Shown here piece after piece: positions 52,194 to 62,042 of a stretch of 64,000 bases of DNA (within the stretch, counting starts at the first letter, position 1; every line of letters starts with the position of its first letter). Source of the stretch: Taklimakanibacter sp049323275 (GTDB lineage: Bacteria; Pseudomonadota; Alphaproteobacteria; Rhizobiales; Aestuariivirgaceae); contig JBMOOM010000058.1 of NCBI GenBank assembly GCA_049323275.1, positions 22,745-86,744 on the forward strand, read 5' to 3'. The position numbers and the translations under genes were made by a program. The notes under the pieces are model-generated. The model saw only the letters and a list, made by a program, of their open reading frames with translations. It made no database searches and was not told the origin of the DNA.

Positions 52194-53531
52194 ATGACTT
52201 CGATGCGTATGATTGATGGACGATTCTTTGCGGGCGCGGTCACGCTGTTCATGTTGCTTGCGCTGGCGGCGACAGCGCGCGCGCAGGGCCTCGATGTCGA
52301 TATCAATAAGGGCCAGATCGATCCCTTGCCGATCGCCATCACCGCGTTCGTCGGTACGTCGCAGGAAAGCGCCCAGGCCGGCGCCGACATCGCCGGCGTG
52401 ATCGCCAACAATCTCGGCCGCTCGGGTTACTTCCGCCCGCTGCCGCCCGAATCCTTCATCGAGCAGATCACCAATTTCGACCAGGAGCCGCGCTTCGGCG
52501 ACTGGCGCCAGATCCAGGCCAAGGCTCTGGTGACCGGCCAGACCATCATGGATGGCGGCCGGCTCAAGGCGCAGTTCATCCTCTGGGACACCGGATCGCA
52601 GCAGAAACTCGCCGGTTTCGAATTCACGACATCGCCGAAGAACTGGCGCCGCCTCGGCCACCTGATCTCCGACAAGATCTATCAGGCGATCACCGGCGTG
52701 CCGGGCTATTTCGACACCCGCATCGTCTTCGTCGCCGAGACGGGGCCGAAGAACAAGCGGGTCAAGAAGCTGTCGATCATGGACCAGGACGGCTTCAATG
52801 TGCGTTCGCTGACCGACGGTAAGCAACTGGTGCTGACGCCGCGTTTCTCGCCGAACTCGCTCGAGATCACCTACATGGCCTATGACGGCTCGGGCACGCC
52901 GCGCGTCTATCTTTACAATATCGAGACCAATCAGCGCGAGATCGTCGGCGAGTTCCCCAATATGAGCTTCTCGCCGCGCTTCTCGCCCGACGGCCAGCGC
53001 GTCATCATGAGCCTGCAGGACGGCAACGCGGCCAATATCTTCGTGATGGATCTGCGTTCGCGCCAGACGCAGCAGCTCACCAACAGCGACGGCATCAATA
53101 CCGCTCCGTCCTATTCGCCGGACGGCAGCCAGATCGCCTTCGAGGTGGGCAGCGACAACAGCCAGCAGATCTATGTGATGAATGCCGACGGCTCCAATCC
53201 GCGCCGCATTTCCTCCGGCGGCGGCCGCTATGCGACGCCGGTCTGGTCGCCGGATGGCAGGTATATCGCCTTCACCAAGCAGGGCGGCGGACGTTTCGCC
53301 ATCGGCGTGATGAATCCGGACGGCAGCGGTGAGAGATTATTAACCGAAGGTTTTCATAATGAAGGTCCGACATGGGCACCGAACAGTCGCGTGATCATGT
53401 TTTTCCGCGATGAGCCGGGAGAGAATGGTGGTTCCCGCCTCTATTCGGTCGATGTTTCGGGCTACAACGAACAGCTCGTCAAGACGCCGAGTTTCGCGTC
53501 GGATCCGGCGTGGTCGCCATTGTTGAATTGA
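52194..53531 (+). CDS. tolB: Periplasmic beta-propeller protein TolB
   Basis: A 445-residue TolB with a signal peptide (cut near ARAQG), the N-terminal D1 domain and a six-blade beta-propeller whose blade signature recurs (FSPNSLEITYMAY, FSPDGQRVIMS, YSPDGSQIAFE, WSPDGRYIAFT). It binds Pal and TolA. GAGG precedes the ATG at 52194; ATGs at 52203 and 52209 are alternatives. Confidence 0.95.
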   Translation: MTSMRMIDGRFFAGAVTLFMLLALAATARAQGLDVDINKGQIDPLPIAITAFVGTSQESAQAGADIAGVIANNLGRSGYFRPLPPESFIEQITNFDQEPRFGDWRQIQAKALVTGQTIMDGGRLKAQFILWDTGSQQKLAGFEFTTSPKNWRRLGHLISDKIYQAITGVPGYFDTRIVFVAETGPKNKRVKKLSIMDQDGFNVRSLTDGKQLVLTPRFSPNSLEITYMAYDGSGTPRVYLYNIETNQREIVGEFPNMSFSPRFSPDGQRVIMSLQDGNAANIFVMDLRSRQTQQLTNSDGINTAPSYSPDGSQIAFEVGSDNSQQIYVMNADGSNPRRISSGGGRYATPVWSPDGRYIAFTKQGGGRFAIGVMNPDGSGERLLTEGFHNEGPTWAPNSRVIMFFRDEPGENGGSRLYSVDVSGYNEQLVKTPSFASDPAWSPLLN

Positions 53532-53657
53532 TCCGCTTACGGATGAAGTCCGTCACGAGGCGGGGTAACTGAAGGTTGGTTTCGGGCTAGGGGGCCTGAT
53601 CCGCTAACGGAACAACCGGGATGCGGGCGCCAACGGCTTAAAGGAGTGGGATAAGTC

Positions 53658-54158
53658 ATGTTGCGGATGAGTGCGGGGTTCAAGGCCGTCGCCTTGTGTT
53701 TCTGTTTCCTGGCCCTTGCGGCCTGTTCCAAGAAGAATACGGTCAATCTCGAGGACGAGAACGGCCTCGGCCGGGCCGCGGTGGCCGGTTCGGAGCAGCA
53801 GTTCAAGACGGAAGTCGGCGATACCGTCTTCTACCTCGTCGACCAGTCGACGCTGACGCCGGAAGGCAAGGAGACGCTGCGCCGCCAGGCCACGTGGCTC
53901 AAGCAATATTCCGACGTGATGATCCAGGTCGAAGGCCATGCCGACGAGCGCGGCACGCGCGAATACAATATCGCGCTGTCGGCGCGCCGCGCCACGACAA
54001 CCCGTCAGTTCCTCATCTCGCAGGGCATCGAGGCCAACCGCATCTCCTCCATCGCCTATGGCAAGGAGCGGCCGGCCGCGCTGTGCGACGCGGAGCAGTG
54101 CTACTCGCAGAATCGCCGCACCGTCACGGTCATCACTTCGGGCGCGAAGACGAGCTGA
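53658..54158 (+). CDS. pal: Peptidoglycan-associated lipoprotein Pal, copy 1
   Basis: A 166-residue outer-membrane lipoprotein. The lipobox LAAC (acylated Cys at residue 23) follows a hydrophobic signal, and the OmpA-type domain contains VEGHADERGTREYNIALSAR and ends with CYSQNRRTVTV. Peptidoglycan-binding residues of Pal (Asp and Arg in HADERGTREYN) are present. It ends the tolQRAB-pal operon at the terminator 54188-54216. A second, close copy follows at 54437. Confidence 0.95.
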   Translation: MLRMSAGFKAVALCFCFLALAACSKKNTVNLEDENGLGRAAVAGSEQQFKTEVGDTVFYLVDQSTLTPEGKETLRRQATWLKQYSDVMIQVEGHADERGTREYNIALSARRATTTRQFLISQGIEANRISSIAYGKERPAALCDAEQCYSQNRRTVTVITSGAKTS

Positions 54159-54187
54159 TCGCTCTCTACTATTGGGCATGAATCACG

Positions 54188-54216
54188 GCGGGTCCGGTTT
54201 CCGGACCCGCTTTTTT
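54188..54216 (+). terminator. Strong intrinsic terminator after pal copy 1
   Basis: A perfect 10-bp stem GCGGGTCCGG / CCGGACCCGC with a TTT loop and a run of six Ts at 54211-54216. It lies 30 bases after the pal stop and separates it from the second pal. Confidence 0.92.
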
Positions 54217-54239
54217 CACTTCTTTCCTAGGCATTTTGG

Positions 54240-54299
54240 CAGGTGCGGCAATATTGGTCACAGAATCGCCGCGCTGTTACGGTCATAAGCCCCCTTAAC
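54240..54299 (+). pseudogene. Remnant of a third pal copy (3' end)
   Basis: In frame from 54240 the bases read QVRQYWSQNRRAVTVIS, matching the C-terminus of both intact Pal proteins (EQCYSQNRR[TA]VTVI). At DNA level CAGAATCGCCGC is identical to pal copy 1. No upstream part of the gene is recognisable and no stop is kept in place, so it is a decayed fragment left between the two complete pal genes. Confidence 0.75.
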
Positions 54300-54436
54300 A
54301 AGTGCTTTCCGGCCCAGCCGGGAAGGGAATATTAACCCTAAATGAGCACTGTACGGTAGCAATTTGGTCCTGTGGTGGGTGAGCGGCCCCAGTGAGAGGC
54401 GGCAATGCACAGGGCGGGACATAGGAGTGGGATATC

Positions 54437-54931
54437 ATGTTGCGTCGTTTGGCGGAATTCCGGATCGCTTTGATTTGTTGCTGTTTTCTGGCTTTGGCCG
54501 CGTGCTCGAAGAAGAATCAGCCGGATCTCGAAGGCGATGGCGCCGGTTCGGCGGTTCCCGGTTCCGAAAAGGACTTCGCCATCAATGTCGGCGACCGCAT
54601 CTATTTCATCGTCGACACCTCGACCCTGACGCCCGAGGCCCAGGAAACGCTGCGCCGCCAGGCCGCCTGGCTCAAGCAGTATCCGAATGTGACCGTCCAG
54701 GTCGAAGGCCATGCCGACGAGCGCGGCACCCGCGAATACAACATCTCGCTGTCGGCGCGCCGCGCCACCGCCACCCGTGAGTTCCTGATCGCCCAGGGCG
54801 TCCAGGGCAACCGCATCTCCTCCATCGCCTATGGCAAGGAGCGACCGGTGGCTTTGTGCGATGCCGAACAATGCTACTCGCAGAACCGCCGAGCGGTGAC
54901 CGTGATCACCGGCGGAGCGGTTTCGGGCTGA
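54437..54931 (+). CDS. Peptidoglycan-associated lipoprotein Pal, copy 2
   Basis: A 164-residue paralogue with the same design: signal, lipobox LAAC (Cys 23), SKKN, and an OmpA domain with VEGHADERGTREYNISLSAR and CYSQNRRAVTVI. The sequence from residue 60 onward is nearly the same as copy 1, whereas the linker after the lipobox differs (QPDLEGDGAGSAV against TVNLEDENGLGRAAV). It is separated from copy 1 by a terminator, so it needs its own promoter, and it is followed by cpoB 146 bases on. Confidence 0.93.
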   Translation: MLRRLAEFRIALICCCFLALAACSKKNQPDLEGDGAGSAVPGSEKDFAINVGDRIYFIVDTSTLTPEAQETLRRQAAWLKQYPNVTVQVEGHADERGTREYNISLSARRATATREFLIAQGVQGNRISSIAYGKERPVALCDAEQCYSQNRRAVTVITGGAVSG

Positions 54932-55077
54932 TTTGACGGACCGGGACCTGTGGCCCCGTGGCAACAGGTTCCAGATGTTTCTCGAGCCCCCTTGCAAAGC
55001 CTCATTTTCACCGCCTTTAGAGACCAAGCCGAATAACGGGGTGCTGGGGACGGCTCGGCACAGCAGCGGTTTACGCG

Positions 55078-56130
55078 ATGAAGTCAGTTTTGAAGGTTAC
55101 CCTTCCTGCAGCTCTCCTGATGGCCTTGGCCATCGGCGGCGCCCCCCTTGCTCTGGCCCAATCGGACGGCGAGCTGGCCGACCGCGTCAGCCGGATGGAA
55201 GACCAGATGCAGCAGCTGATGGGTCAGGTGGAGCAACTGACTTTTGAAGTCAGGCGGCTTCAGGGCCAGCGCAAATCGGGCGATCTCGGCGAGCCGCTTC
55301 AGGCCCAGCCGCGCAAGCGCCAGCTGGCCGCCCAGGAGCAGAATCTCGGCAGCCAGGGCGTCGAGCAGATCGGCGATACCGAATATACCCAGCAGCCCCT
55401 GCAGACGATCGGCGACGATCTCCCGGAAGGCCAGGTGCAGCGCGCGCCGGGGCCCAAGATCCTCGGCACCATTCCCGGCTCCGCCTATCAGAACGGCAAT
55501 GGCGGCGATCCGAACAACGGCTATTCGCAGAATAGTGGCGGCTACCAGACGGGTGGCAATGGCGAATTCCAGGGCCAGGTGCTGGTGCCTCCGGGCGGCG
55601 GCTCTGAAGGCCAGGTGCTCGTGCCGCCGGCGCAGCAGCAATATGGCGGCGGCGGCCAGGTGCTCGTCCCGCCGGCCCAGGGCGAAGGCGGCGGCAACGA
55701 TCTGGTGCCGGAAAAGGTCGAGACCGTGGCGCTCGGCACGGCGGCCTCCGCCGATCCGGAAGTCGTCTATGAGCGCTCCTATGAGAGCCTGCTCAGGCGC
55801 CAGTTCGGCGATGCCGAGGTCGGCTTCCGCGGCTTCCTCGAGCAGCATCGCGACCACAGCCTCGCCGGCAACGCCCAATATTGGCTGGGCGAGACCTATT
55901 ACGTGCAGGGAGACTACAAGCAGGCGGCGTCGGCCTTCCTGTCCGGCTATCGCGATTTCCCGAAGAGCCGCAAGGCGGCGGACAGCCTCCTGAAACTCGG
56001 CCTCTCGCTCAACCGCCTCGGCCAGAAGGAGCAGGCCTGCGCCGCCTATATGCAGGTCGGCTCGCAGTTCCCGAAAGCGGCCGAAGCCAAGAAGCGGGCC
56101 CAGTCGGAGATCAAGCGTGCCGGCTGCTGA
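55078..56130 (+). CDS. cpoB: Tol-Pal-associated periplasmic protein CpoB (YbgF)
   Basis: A 350-residue protein with a signal peptide (cut near ALAQ), a short coiled coil (DRVSRMEDQMQQLMGQVEQL), and a long low-complexity linker (residues about 60-215, Gln/Gly/Asn-rich) that includes three GQVLVPP repeats (about 163-200). A C-terminal TPR domain (YERSYESLLRRQFGDAEVGF..., residues 230-350) follows. CpoB co-ordinates Tol with cell-wall synthesis in E. coli. The GQVLVPP repeats are not a usual feature. Confidence 0.9.
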   Translation: MKSVLKVTLPAALLMALAIGGAPLALAQSDGELADRVSRMEDQMQQLMGQVEQLTFEVRRLQGQRKSGDLGEPLQAQPRKRQLAAQEQNLGSQGVEQIGDTEYTQQPLQTIGDDLPEGQVQRAPGPKILGTIPGSAYQNGNGGDPNNGYSQNSGGYQTGGNGEFQGQVLVPPGGGSEGQVLVPPAQQQYGGGGQVLVPPAQGEGGGNDLVPEKVETVALGTAASADPEVVYERSYESLLRRQFGDAEVGFRGFLEQHRDHSLAGNAQYWLGETYYVQGDYKQAASAFLSGYRDFPKSRKAADSLLKLGLSLNRLGQKEQACAAYMQVGSQFPKAAEAKKRAQSEIKRAGC

Positions 56131-57388
56131 GGCAGGCCGGCCGATCAGTCTCGACGCGTCGAAAGCGCTTTTTGAAACCTTCAATTTCCATGCCCATGTG
56201 GCGCTGGCCGTCTCGGGCGGCGGCGATTCCACCGCCTTGATGTGGCTTGCGGCGCGCTGGGCCGGATCGCAAGCCCACCCGCCGCGCCTCACCGTCCTCA
56301 CCGTCGATCACGGATTGCGCGCCGAAGCGGCAGGCGAGGCCCGCAAGGTCGCGGCCTGGGCGACGTCGCTCGGCCTCGATGCCCGAATTCTCACCTGGAC
56401 CGGCGCCCGTCCGGCAAGCGGCCTCCAGGCCAAAGCGCGTGAGATGCGCTACGGCCTGATGCGCGACTGGTGTCTCGCCCAGGGCGCCAGCCTCCTGGTG
56501 ACCGCCCATACGCGCGAGGACCAGGCCGAGACCTTTCTCATGCGGCTCGCCCGCGGCAGCGGCATCAGAGGGCTCTCGGCCATGCGCGCCGACACGGCTG
56601 GTCCCGTCCTGCTGGAGCGCCCGCTGCTCGAGACGAGCCGGGCCGATCTCAGGGCGACGCTCACGGCCGCCGGACAGGACTGGATCGAAGATCCGAGCAA
56701 CCAGGATGAGCGCTTCGAGCGGGTGCGGCTGCGCCGGGCGCTGCCGATGCTGGCCGAGCTCGGCCTGACCTCCCGGGCCATCGTACGCTCGGCGGCGCGG
56801 CTCGAACGAGCCCTCGCCGCGGTCGAAGGTCTGGGCCGCGATTTCCTGGCGCGCCATGTGGAGATCCGCCCGGAGGGCTTCGCGATGGTCGATCTCGCCG
56901 CCTTCCACAAGCTCGACGAGGAGGTGGCGATCCAGCTCCTCGAGCGGCTTCTGGACCGCCTGGGCGGCGGCGATACGCCGCCCCGTCTCATGGCGGTCGA
57001 GGCGCTCCATCGCTGGCTGCGGCGCGGCGGGGCGGAAGCCCGCACGCTCGCCGGCTGCCGTCTCGCCCGGCGCAAGCGCCATCTGCTGATCGGGCGCGAA
57101 GCCGGCCGGATCAGCCGGGCGCCGGTCACGCTGGCGCCGGGCTCGAGCCTCATCTGGGACAACCGTTTCAGGGTCAGTACCGGCGCGGCGGCCCCCGACG
57201 TCGCCATCCTTCCTGTCCGGGGTCTCAAGGTGCCGCGCAACCCTGAGATTCCGGCCTTCGTCCAGGACGGCCTGCCGGCCCTGCTCGTCGCGGGCGAGAT
57301 TGCGGCCATTCCGTCGTTAAGCTATGTGGGACAAAGCGCCCCGCCGGGCTTGCAGGCGGCCGCGGAATTTCAGAAAATCGGCCTATAA
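56117..57388 (+). CDS. tilS: tRNA(Ile)-lysidine synthase TilS
   Basis: A 423-residue enzyme that converts the anticodon wobble C of tRNA-Ile(CAU) to lysidine. The PP-loop is AVSGGGDSTALMWLA (residues about 33-47), then LTVDHGLRAEA and ARGSGIRGLSAM with IEDPSNQD. The C-terminal domain is less conserved. Its start overlaps the end of cpoB by 14 bases. Confidence 0.93.
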   Translation: MPAAEAGRPISLDASKALFETFNFHAHVALAVSGGGDSTALMWLAARWAGSQAHPPRLTVLTVDHGLRAEAAGEARKVAAWATSLGLDARILTWTGARPASGLQAKAREMRYGLMRDWCLAQGASLLVTAHTREDQAETFLMRLARGSGIRGLSAMRADTAGPVLLERPLLETSRADLRATLTAAGQDWIEDPSNQDERFERVRLRRALPMLAELGLTSRAIVRSAARLERALAAVEGLGRDFLARHVEIRPEGFAMVDLAAFHKLDEEVAIQLLERLLDRLGGGDTPPRLMAVEALHRWLRRGGAEARTLAGCRLARRKRHLLIGREAGRISRAPVTLAPGSSLIWDNRFRVSTGAAAPDVAILPVRGLKVPRNPEIPAFVQDGLPALLVAGEIAAIPSLSYVGQSAPPGLQAAAEFQKIGL

Positions 57389-57510
57389 TCGGCTTAGCAA
57401 GGCTGCCATGCTTGGCAATCCTGACCCGCATCCCTATGTTAGATTTAACTTTTGGGCGGCAGGATCGGCCCAAATCCCTTCGGCCCCGGGGCCCTTGAGA
57501 GAGGAACGAC

Positions 57511-59445
57511 GTGAATAACTTCCGCAACTTTGCCGTCTGGATCGTCATCGCGATCCTGCTTTTCGCCCTGTTCAGCCTGTTCCAGGGCCAGGCGTCGCGC
57601 TCAAAGTCCGACGAGCTCGACTATTCGACGTTCCTCAGCAAGGTCAATGCCGGCGAAGTGCAGACGGTGACCATCACCGATGCCGGAATGAACAGCTCGT
57701 ATCTCACCGGCAAGCTCACCACCAACGAGGTCTTCGCCACCTATGCGCCGTCGGATCCGGAGCTGATCAAGCTGCTCAAGGAGAAGAATGTCTCCTTCAA
57801 CGCCAAGCCGGCGCAGAACGACTCGTTCCTCTCCAACGCGCTGCTCTACTGGCTGCCGACGTTGCTGCTCATCGGCGTCTGGGTGTTCTTCATCCGCCAG
57901 ATGCAGTCGGGCGGCGGCAAGGCGATGGGCTTCGGCAAGTCCAAGGCGAAGCTCCTCACCGAGCGCCATGGCCGCGTGACCTTCGAGGACGTGGCGGGCG
58001 TCGATGAAGCCAAGGAAGACCTGCAGGAGATCGTCGAATTCCTGAAGGACCCGCACAAGTTCCAGCGCCTCGGCGGCAAGATCCCGAAGGGCGCCCTGCT
58101 GGTCGGCCCTCCGGGCACCGGCAAGACGCTGCTGGCGCGCGCCATCGCCGGCGAGGCGAATGTGCCGTTCTTCACCATCTCGGGCTCCGACTTCGTCGAG
58201 ATGTTCGTCGGCGTCGGTGCGTCGCGTGTGCGCGACATGTTCGAGCAGGCGAAGAAGAACGCGCCGTGCATCATCTTCATCGACGAAATCGATGCGGTCG
58301 GCCGCCATCGCGGCGCCGGCCTCGGCGGCGGCAATGACGAGCGCGAGCAGACGCTCAACCAGCTGCTCGTCGAGATGGACGGCTTCGAAGCCAATGAAGG
58401 CGTGATCCTGGTCGCGGCCACCAACCGGCCCGACGTGCTCGACCCGGCGCTCCTGCGTCCCGGCCGTTTCGACCGCCAGATCACCGTTCCCAATCCCGAC
58501 ATCGTCGGGCGCGAGCAGATCCTGCGCGTCCATATGCGCAATGTCCCGCTGGCGCCGGATATCGACCCCAAGGTGCTGGCGCGCGGCACGCCCGGCTTCT
58601 CGGGCGCCGATCTCGCCAATCTCGTCAACGAGGCGGCCCTGCTGGCGGCCCGGCGCAACAAGCGCCTCGTCACCCAGCATGAGTTCGAGGACGCCAAGGA
58701 CAAGGTGATGATGGGCGCCGAGCGCCGCTCGCTGGTGATGAGCGAGGAGGAGCGCCGCAACACCGCCTATCACGAAGCCGGCCACGCCATTGTCGGCCTC
58801 GCGGTGCCTTACGATCCGCTGCACAAGGTCACGATCATTCCGCGCGGCCGGGCGCTCGGCGTCACCATGAACCTGCCCGAGGGCGATCGCTATTCGCGCA
58901 CCCGCGAATGGTGCGAGGCGCGTCTCGCGGTGCTGTTCGGCGGCCGTGAGGCCGAGCTGATCCTCGGCGGCGAGAAGAACGTCACCAACGGCGCCACCGG
59001 CGACATCCAGATGGCGACGCAGCTGGCGCGCGCCATGATCACCGAATGGGGCATGTCCGACAAGCTCGGGCGCGTGCGCTACAATGGCAATGAGCAGGAA
59101 GTGTTCCTCGGCCATTCGGTGACCCAGACGAAGAATCTCTCCGACGAGACCGCCTCGCTGATCGATGCCGAGATCCGCAAGCTCATCGAGGACGGCGAGA
59201 CGAAAGCGCGCGAGATCCTCCGGAACGGCACAGACAAGCTGCATGCGCTGGCCCAGGCGCTGCTCGAATTCGAGACGCTGTCGGGCGATGAGGTGAAGCT
59301 CGTCCTCAAGGGCGAGAAGATCCATCGCGACGACCAGGGCGGCGGCCAGAAGAAGCCGGACAAGGCGTCCTCCTCGGTCCCGGTCACCGGGCGTCCGAAG
59401 AGCGGTCCGACGCCCGGCGAAATGGAGCCGCAGCCGCAGGCTTGA
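57511..59445 (+). CDS. ftsH: ATP-dependent zinc metalloprotease FtsH
   Basis: A 644-residue membrane-bound AAA protease. It has two N-terminal helices (about 5-24 and 107-127), Walker A VGPPGTGKT, Walker B IIFIDEID, the SRH ending in RPGRFDRQI, and the zinc site HEAGH (with further Asp in the second half). The C-terminus is acidic and Lys-rich. It degrades membrane and regulatory proteins such as LpxC or sigma-32. GAGAGAGGAACG lies before the start. Confidence 0.97.
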   Translation: MNNFRNFAVWIVIAILLFALFSLFQGQASRSKSDELDYSTFLSKVNAGEVQTVTITDAGMNSSYLTGKLTTNEVFATYAPSDPELIKLLKEKNVSFNAKPAQNDSFLSNALLYWLPTLLLIGVWVFFIRQMQSGGGKAMGFGKSKAKLLTERHGRVTFEDVAGVDEAKEDLQEIVEFLKDPHKFQRLGGKIPKGALLVGPPGTGKTLLARAIAGEANVPFFTISGSDFVEMFVGVGASRVRDMFEQAKKNAPCIIFIDEIDAVGRHRGAGLGGGNDEREQTLNQLLVEMDGFEANEGVILVAATNRPDVLDPALLRPGRFDRQITVPNPDIVGREQILRVHMRNVPLAPDIDPKVLARGTPGFSGADLANLVNEAALLAARRNKRLVTQHEFEDAKDKVMMGAERRSLVMSEEERRNTAYHEAGHAIVGLAVPYDPLHKVTIIPRGRALGVTMNLPEGDRYSRTREWCEARLAVLFGGREAELILGGEKNVTNGATGDIQMATQLARAMITEWGMSDKLGRVRYNGNEQEVFLGHSVTQTKNLSDETASLIDAEIRKLIEDGETKAREILRNGTDKLHALAQALLEFETLSGDEVKLVLKGEKIHRDDQGGGQKKPDKASSSVPVTGRPKSGPTPGEMEPQPQA

Positions 59446-59469
59446 GGGCCATTTGCCTGCCTGAACAAC

Positions 59470-59507
59470 TTGACCCCTCCCTCCGCTGCCGCGGGGTGAG
59501 GGGTCAA
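59470..59507. terminator. Stem-loop after ftsH
   Basis: A perfect 10-bp pairing of TTGACCCCTC with GAGGGGTCAA with an 18-base loop in the 79-base gap between ftsH and folP. No T-run follows. It could be a repeat-derived hairpin or a Rho-independent-like attenuator. Confidence 0.45.
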
Positions 59508-59524
59508 TAGTTTGAAGATCCGAG

Positions 59525-60577
59525 ATGAGCCTCTATCTCCGCCCGCTGAGCCTGCTTTACGGACCCGATGCGCGCCGCGCGGTCGCGGCGGGCGGCGCCG
59601 GCGCGCTGGGCGGCTCCGGTTTCATCGCCTTCACGCAGATCGAGCTCATCGAGCGTGACGGCGGCGGCATTTCGCGGCGCGTCGTCTCCTATCCCGAAGC
59701 CCGTGCCTGGCGCGATCACCTTGCGCTCATCGAAACGCGCCGGCCGGACTTCGCCGGCCTTGCCATGGATCGGCCGAAGCTGATGGGGATCGTCAATGTC
59801 ACGCCCGATTCCTTTTCCGATGGCGGACGGCTGGCGAATGCGAGCGAGGCGATCGCGCATGGCGTGCGGCTCGCGGAGGAGGGCGCCGACATTCTCGACA
59901 TTGGCGGCGAATCGACCCGGCCCGGCTCCGATGCGGTGCCGGCCGAAGAAGAGCTTGCCCGCATCCTGCCGGTCATCGAGGCCCTGGCAAAGGAACGCCA
60001 TTGCATCTCGGTCGATACGCGCAAGGCGCAGGTGATGCGGAAAGCCGCGGCGGGCGGCGCCCACATCGTCAATGACGTCTCGGCGCTTGCATATGATCCC
60101 GAAAGCCCCGGCACCGTATCGGAGCTCGGCCTGCCGGTCGTGCTCATGCATGCGCGGGGCGATCCCAAGACGATGCAGGACAATCCCGTCTATGACGATG
60201 TGAGCCTCGATGTGTTCGACATGCTCGAGGCCCGGATCGCCCGCTGCGAGGCGGCGGGCATTCCACGCCGGCTGATCGCGGTCGATCCCGGCATCGGCTT
60301 CGGCAAGACTTTCCGCCACAATCTGATGCTGCTCAACGAGCTGGCGCTATTCCATGGACTCGGCGCCGCGCTTTTGGTCGGGCTGTCGCGCAAGGCTTTC
60401 ACCGGCGCTCTGACCGGTGAGAAGAAAGCAGGCGACAGGGTGTTCGGATCGGTCGGCGGCGCCATCCAGGCGGCGCTCAGCGGCGCCCAGATCCTCAGGG
60501 TCCATGACGTGAAGGCGACGAAACAGGCCCTCGCGGTGGCGCTCGCCGGCGCCGATCCCGAGGCGGCCGGACTTTAA
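59525..60577 (+). CDS. folP: Dihydropteroate synthase FolP
   Basis: A 350-residue folate enzyme with an extra N-terminal 80 residues before the TIM barrel. Barrel motifs: MGIVNVTPDSFSDGG (residues about 88-102), DIGGESTRPG, DTRKAQVM, INDVSALAYDPE and VDPGIGFGKTFRHN. It condenses pABA with the pterin diphosphate and is the sulphonamide target. Many family members are near 280 residues, so the N-terminal part is unusual but shared by some alphaproteobacteria. Confidence 0.93.
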   Translation: MSLYLRPLSLLYGPDARRAVAAGGAGALGGSGFIAFTQIELIERDGGGISRRVVSYPEARAWRDHLALIETRRPDFAGLAMDRPKLMGIVNVTPDSFSDGGRLANASEAIAHGVRLAEEGADILDIGGESTRPGSDAVPAEEELARILPVIEALAKERHCISVDTRKAQVMRKAAAGGAHIVNDVSALAYDPESPGTVSELGLPVVLMHARGDPKTMQDNPVYDDVSLDVFDMLEARIARCEAAGIPRRLIAVDPGIGFGKTFRHNLMLLNELALFHGLGAALLVGLSRKAFTGALTGEKKAGDRVFGSVGGAIQAALSGAQILRVHDVKATKQALAVALAGADPEAAGL

Positions 60578-60652
60578 CCCTTCGGCTCCGGTTCTGGTAT
60601 AAACTGGTCCGGATCAGTGAGACGGCAAGGTCACTTTAGGAAAAGGAAAACC

Positions 60653-61999
<1,347 letters not shown>

Positions 62000-62042
62000 T
62001 GTTTTGCGTCATGCCGATGAACAGCCGTCGGCCCGGTTGTGC

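Noticed and set aside
57601..59325. 574-residue open frame antisense to ftsH
   Set aside because: No domain, and it lies wholly inside ftsH, which is complete.
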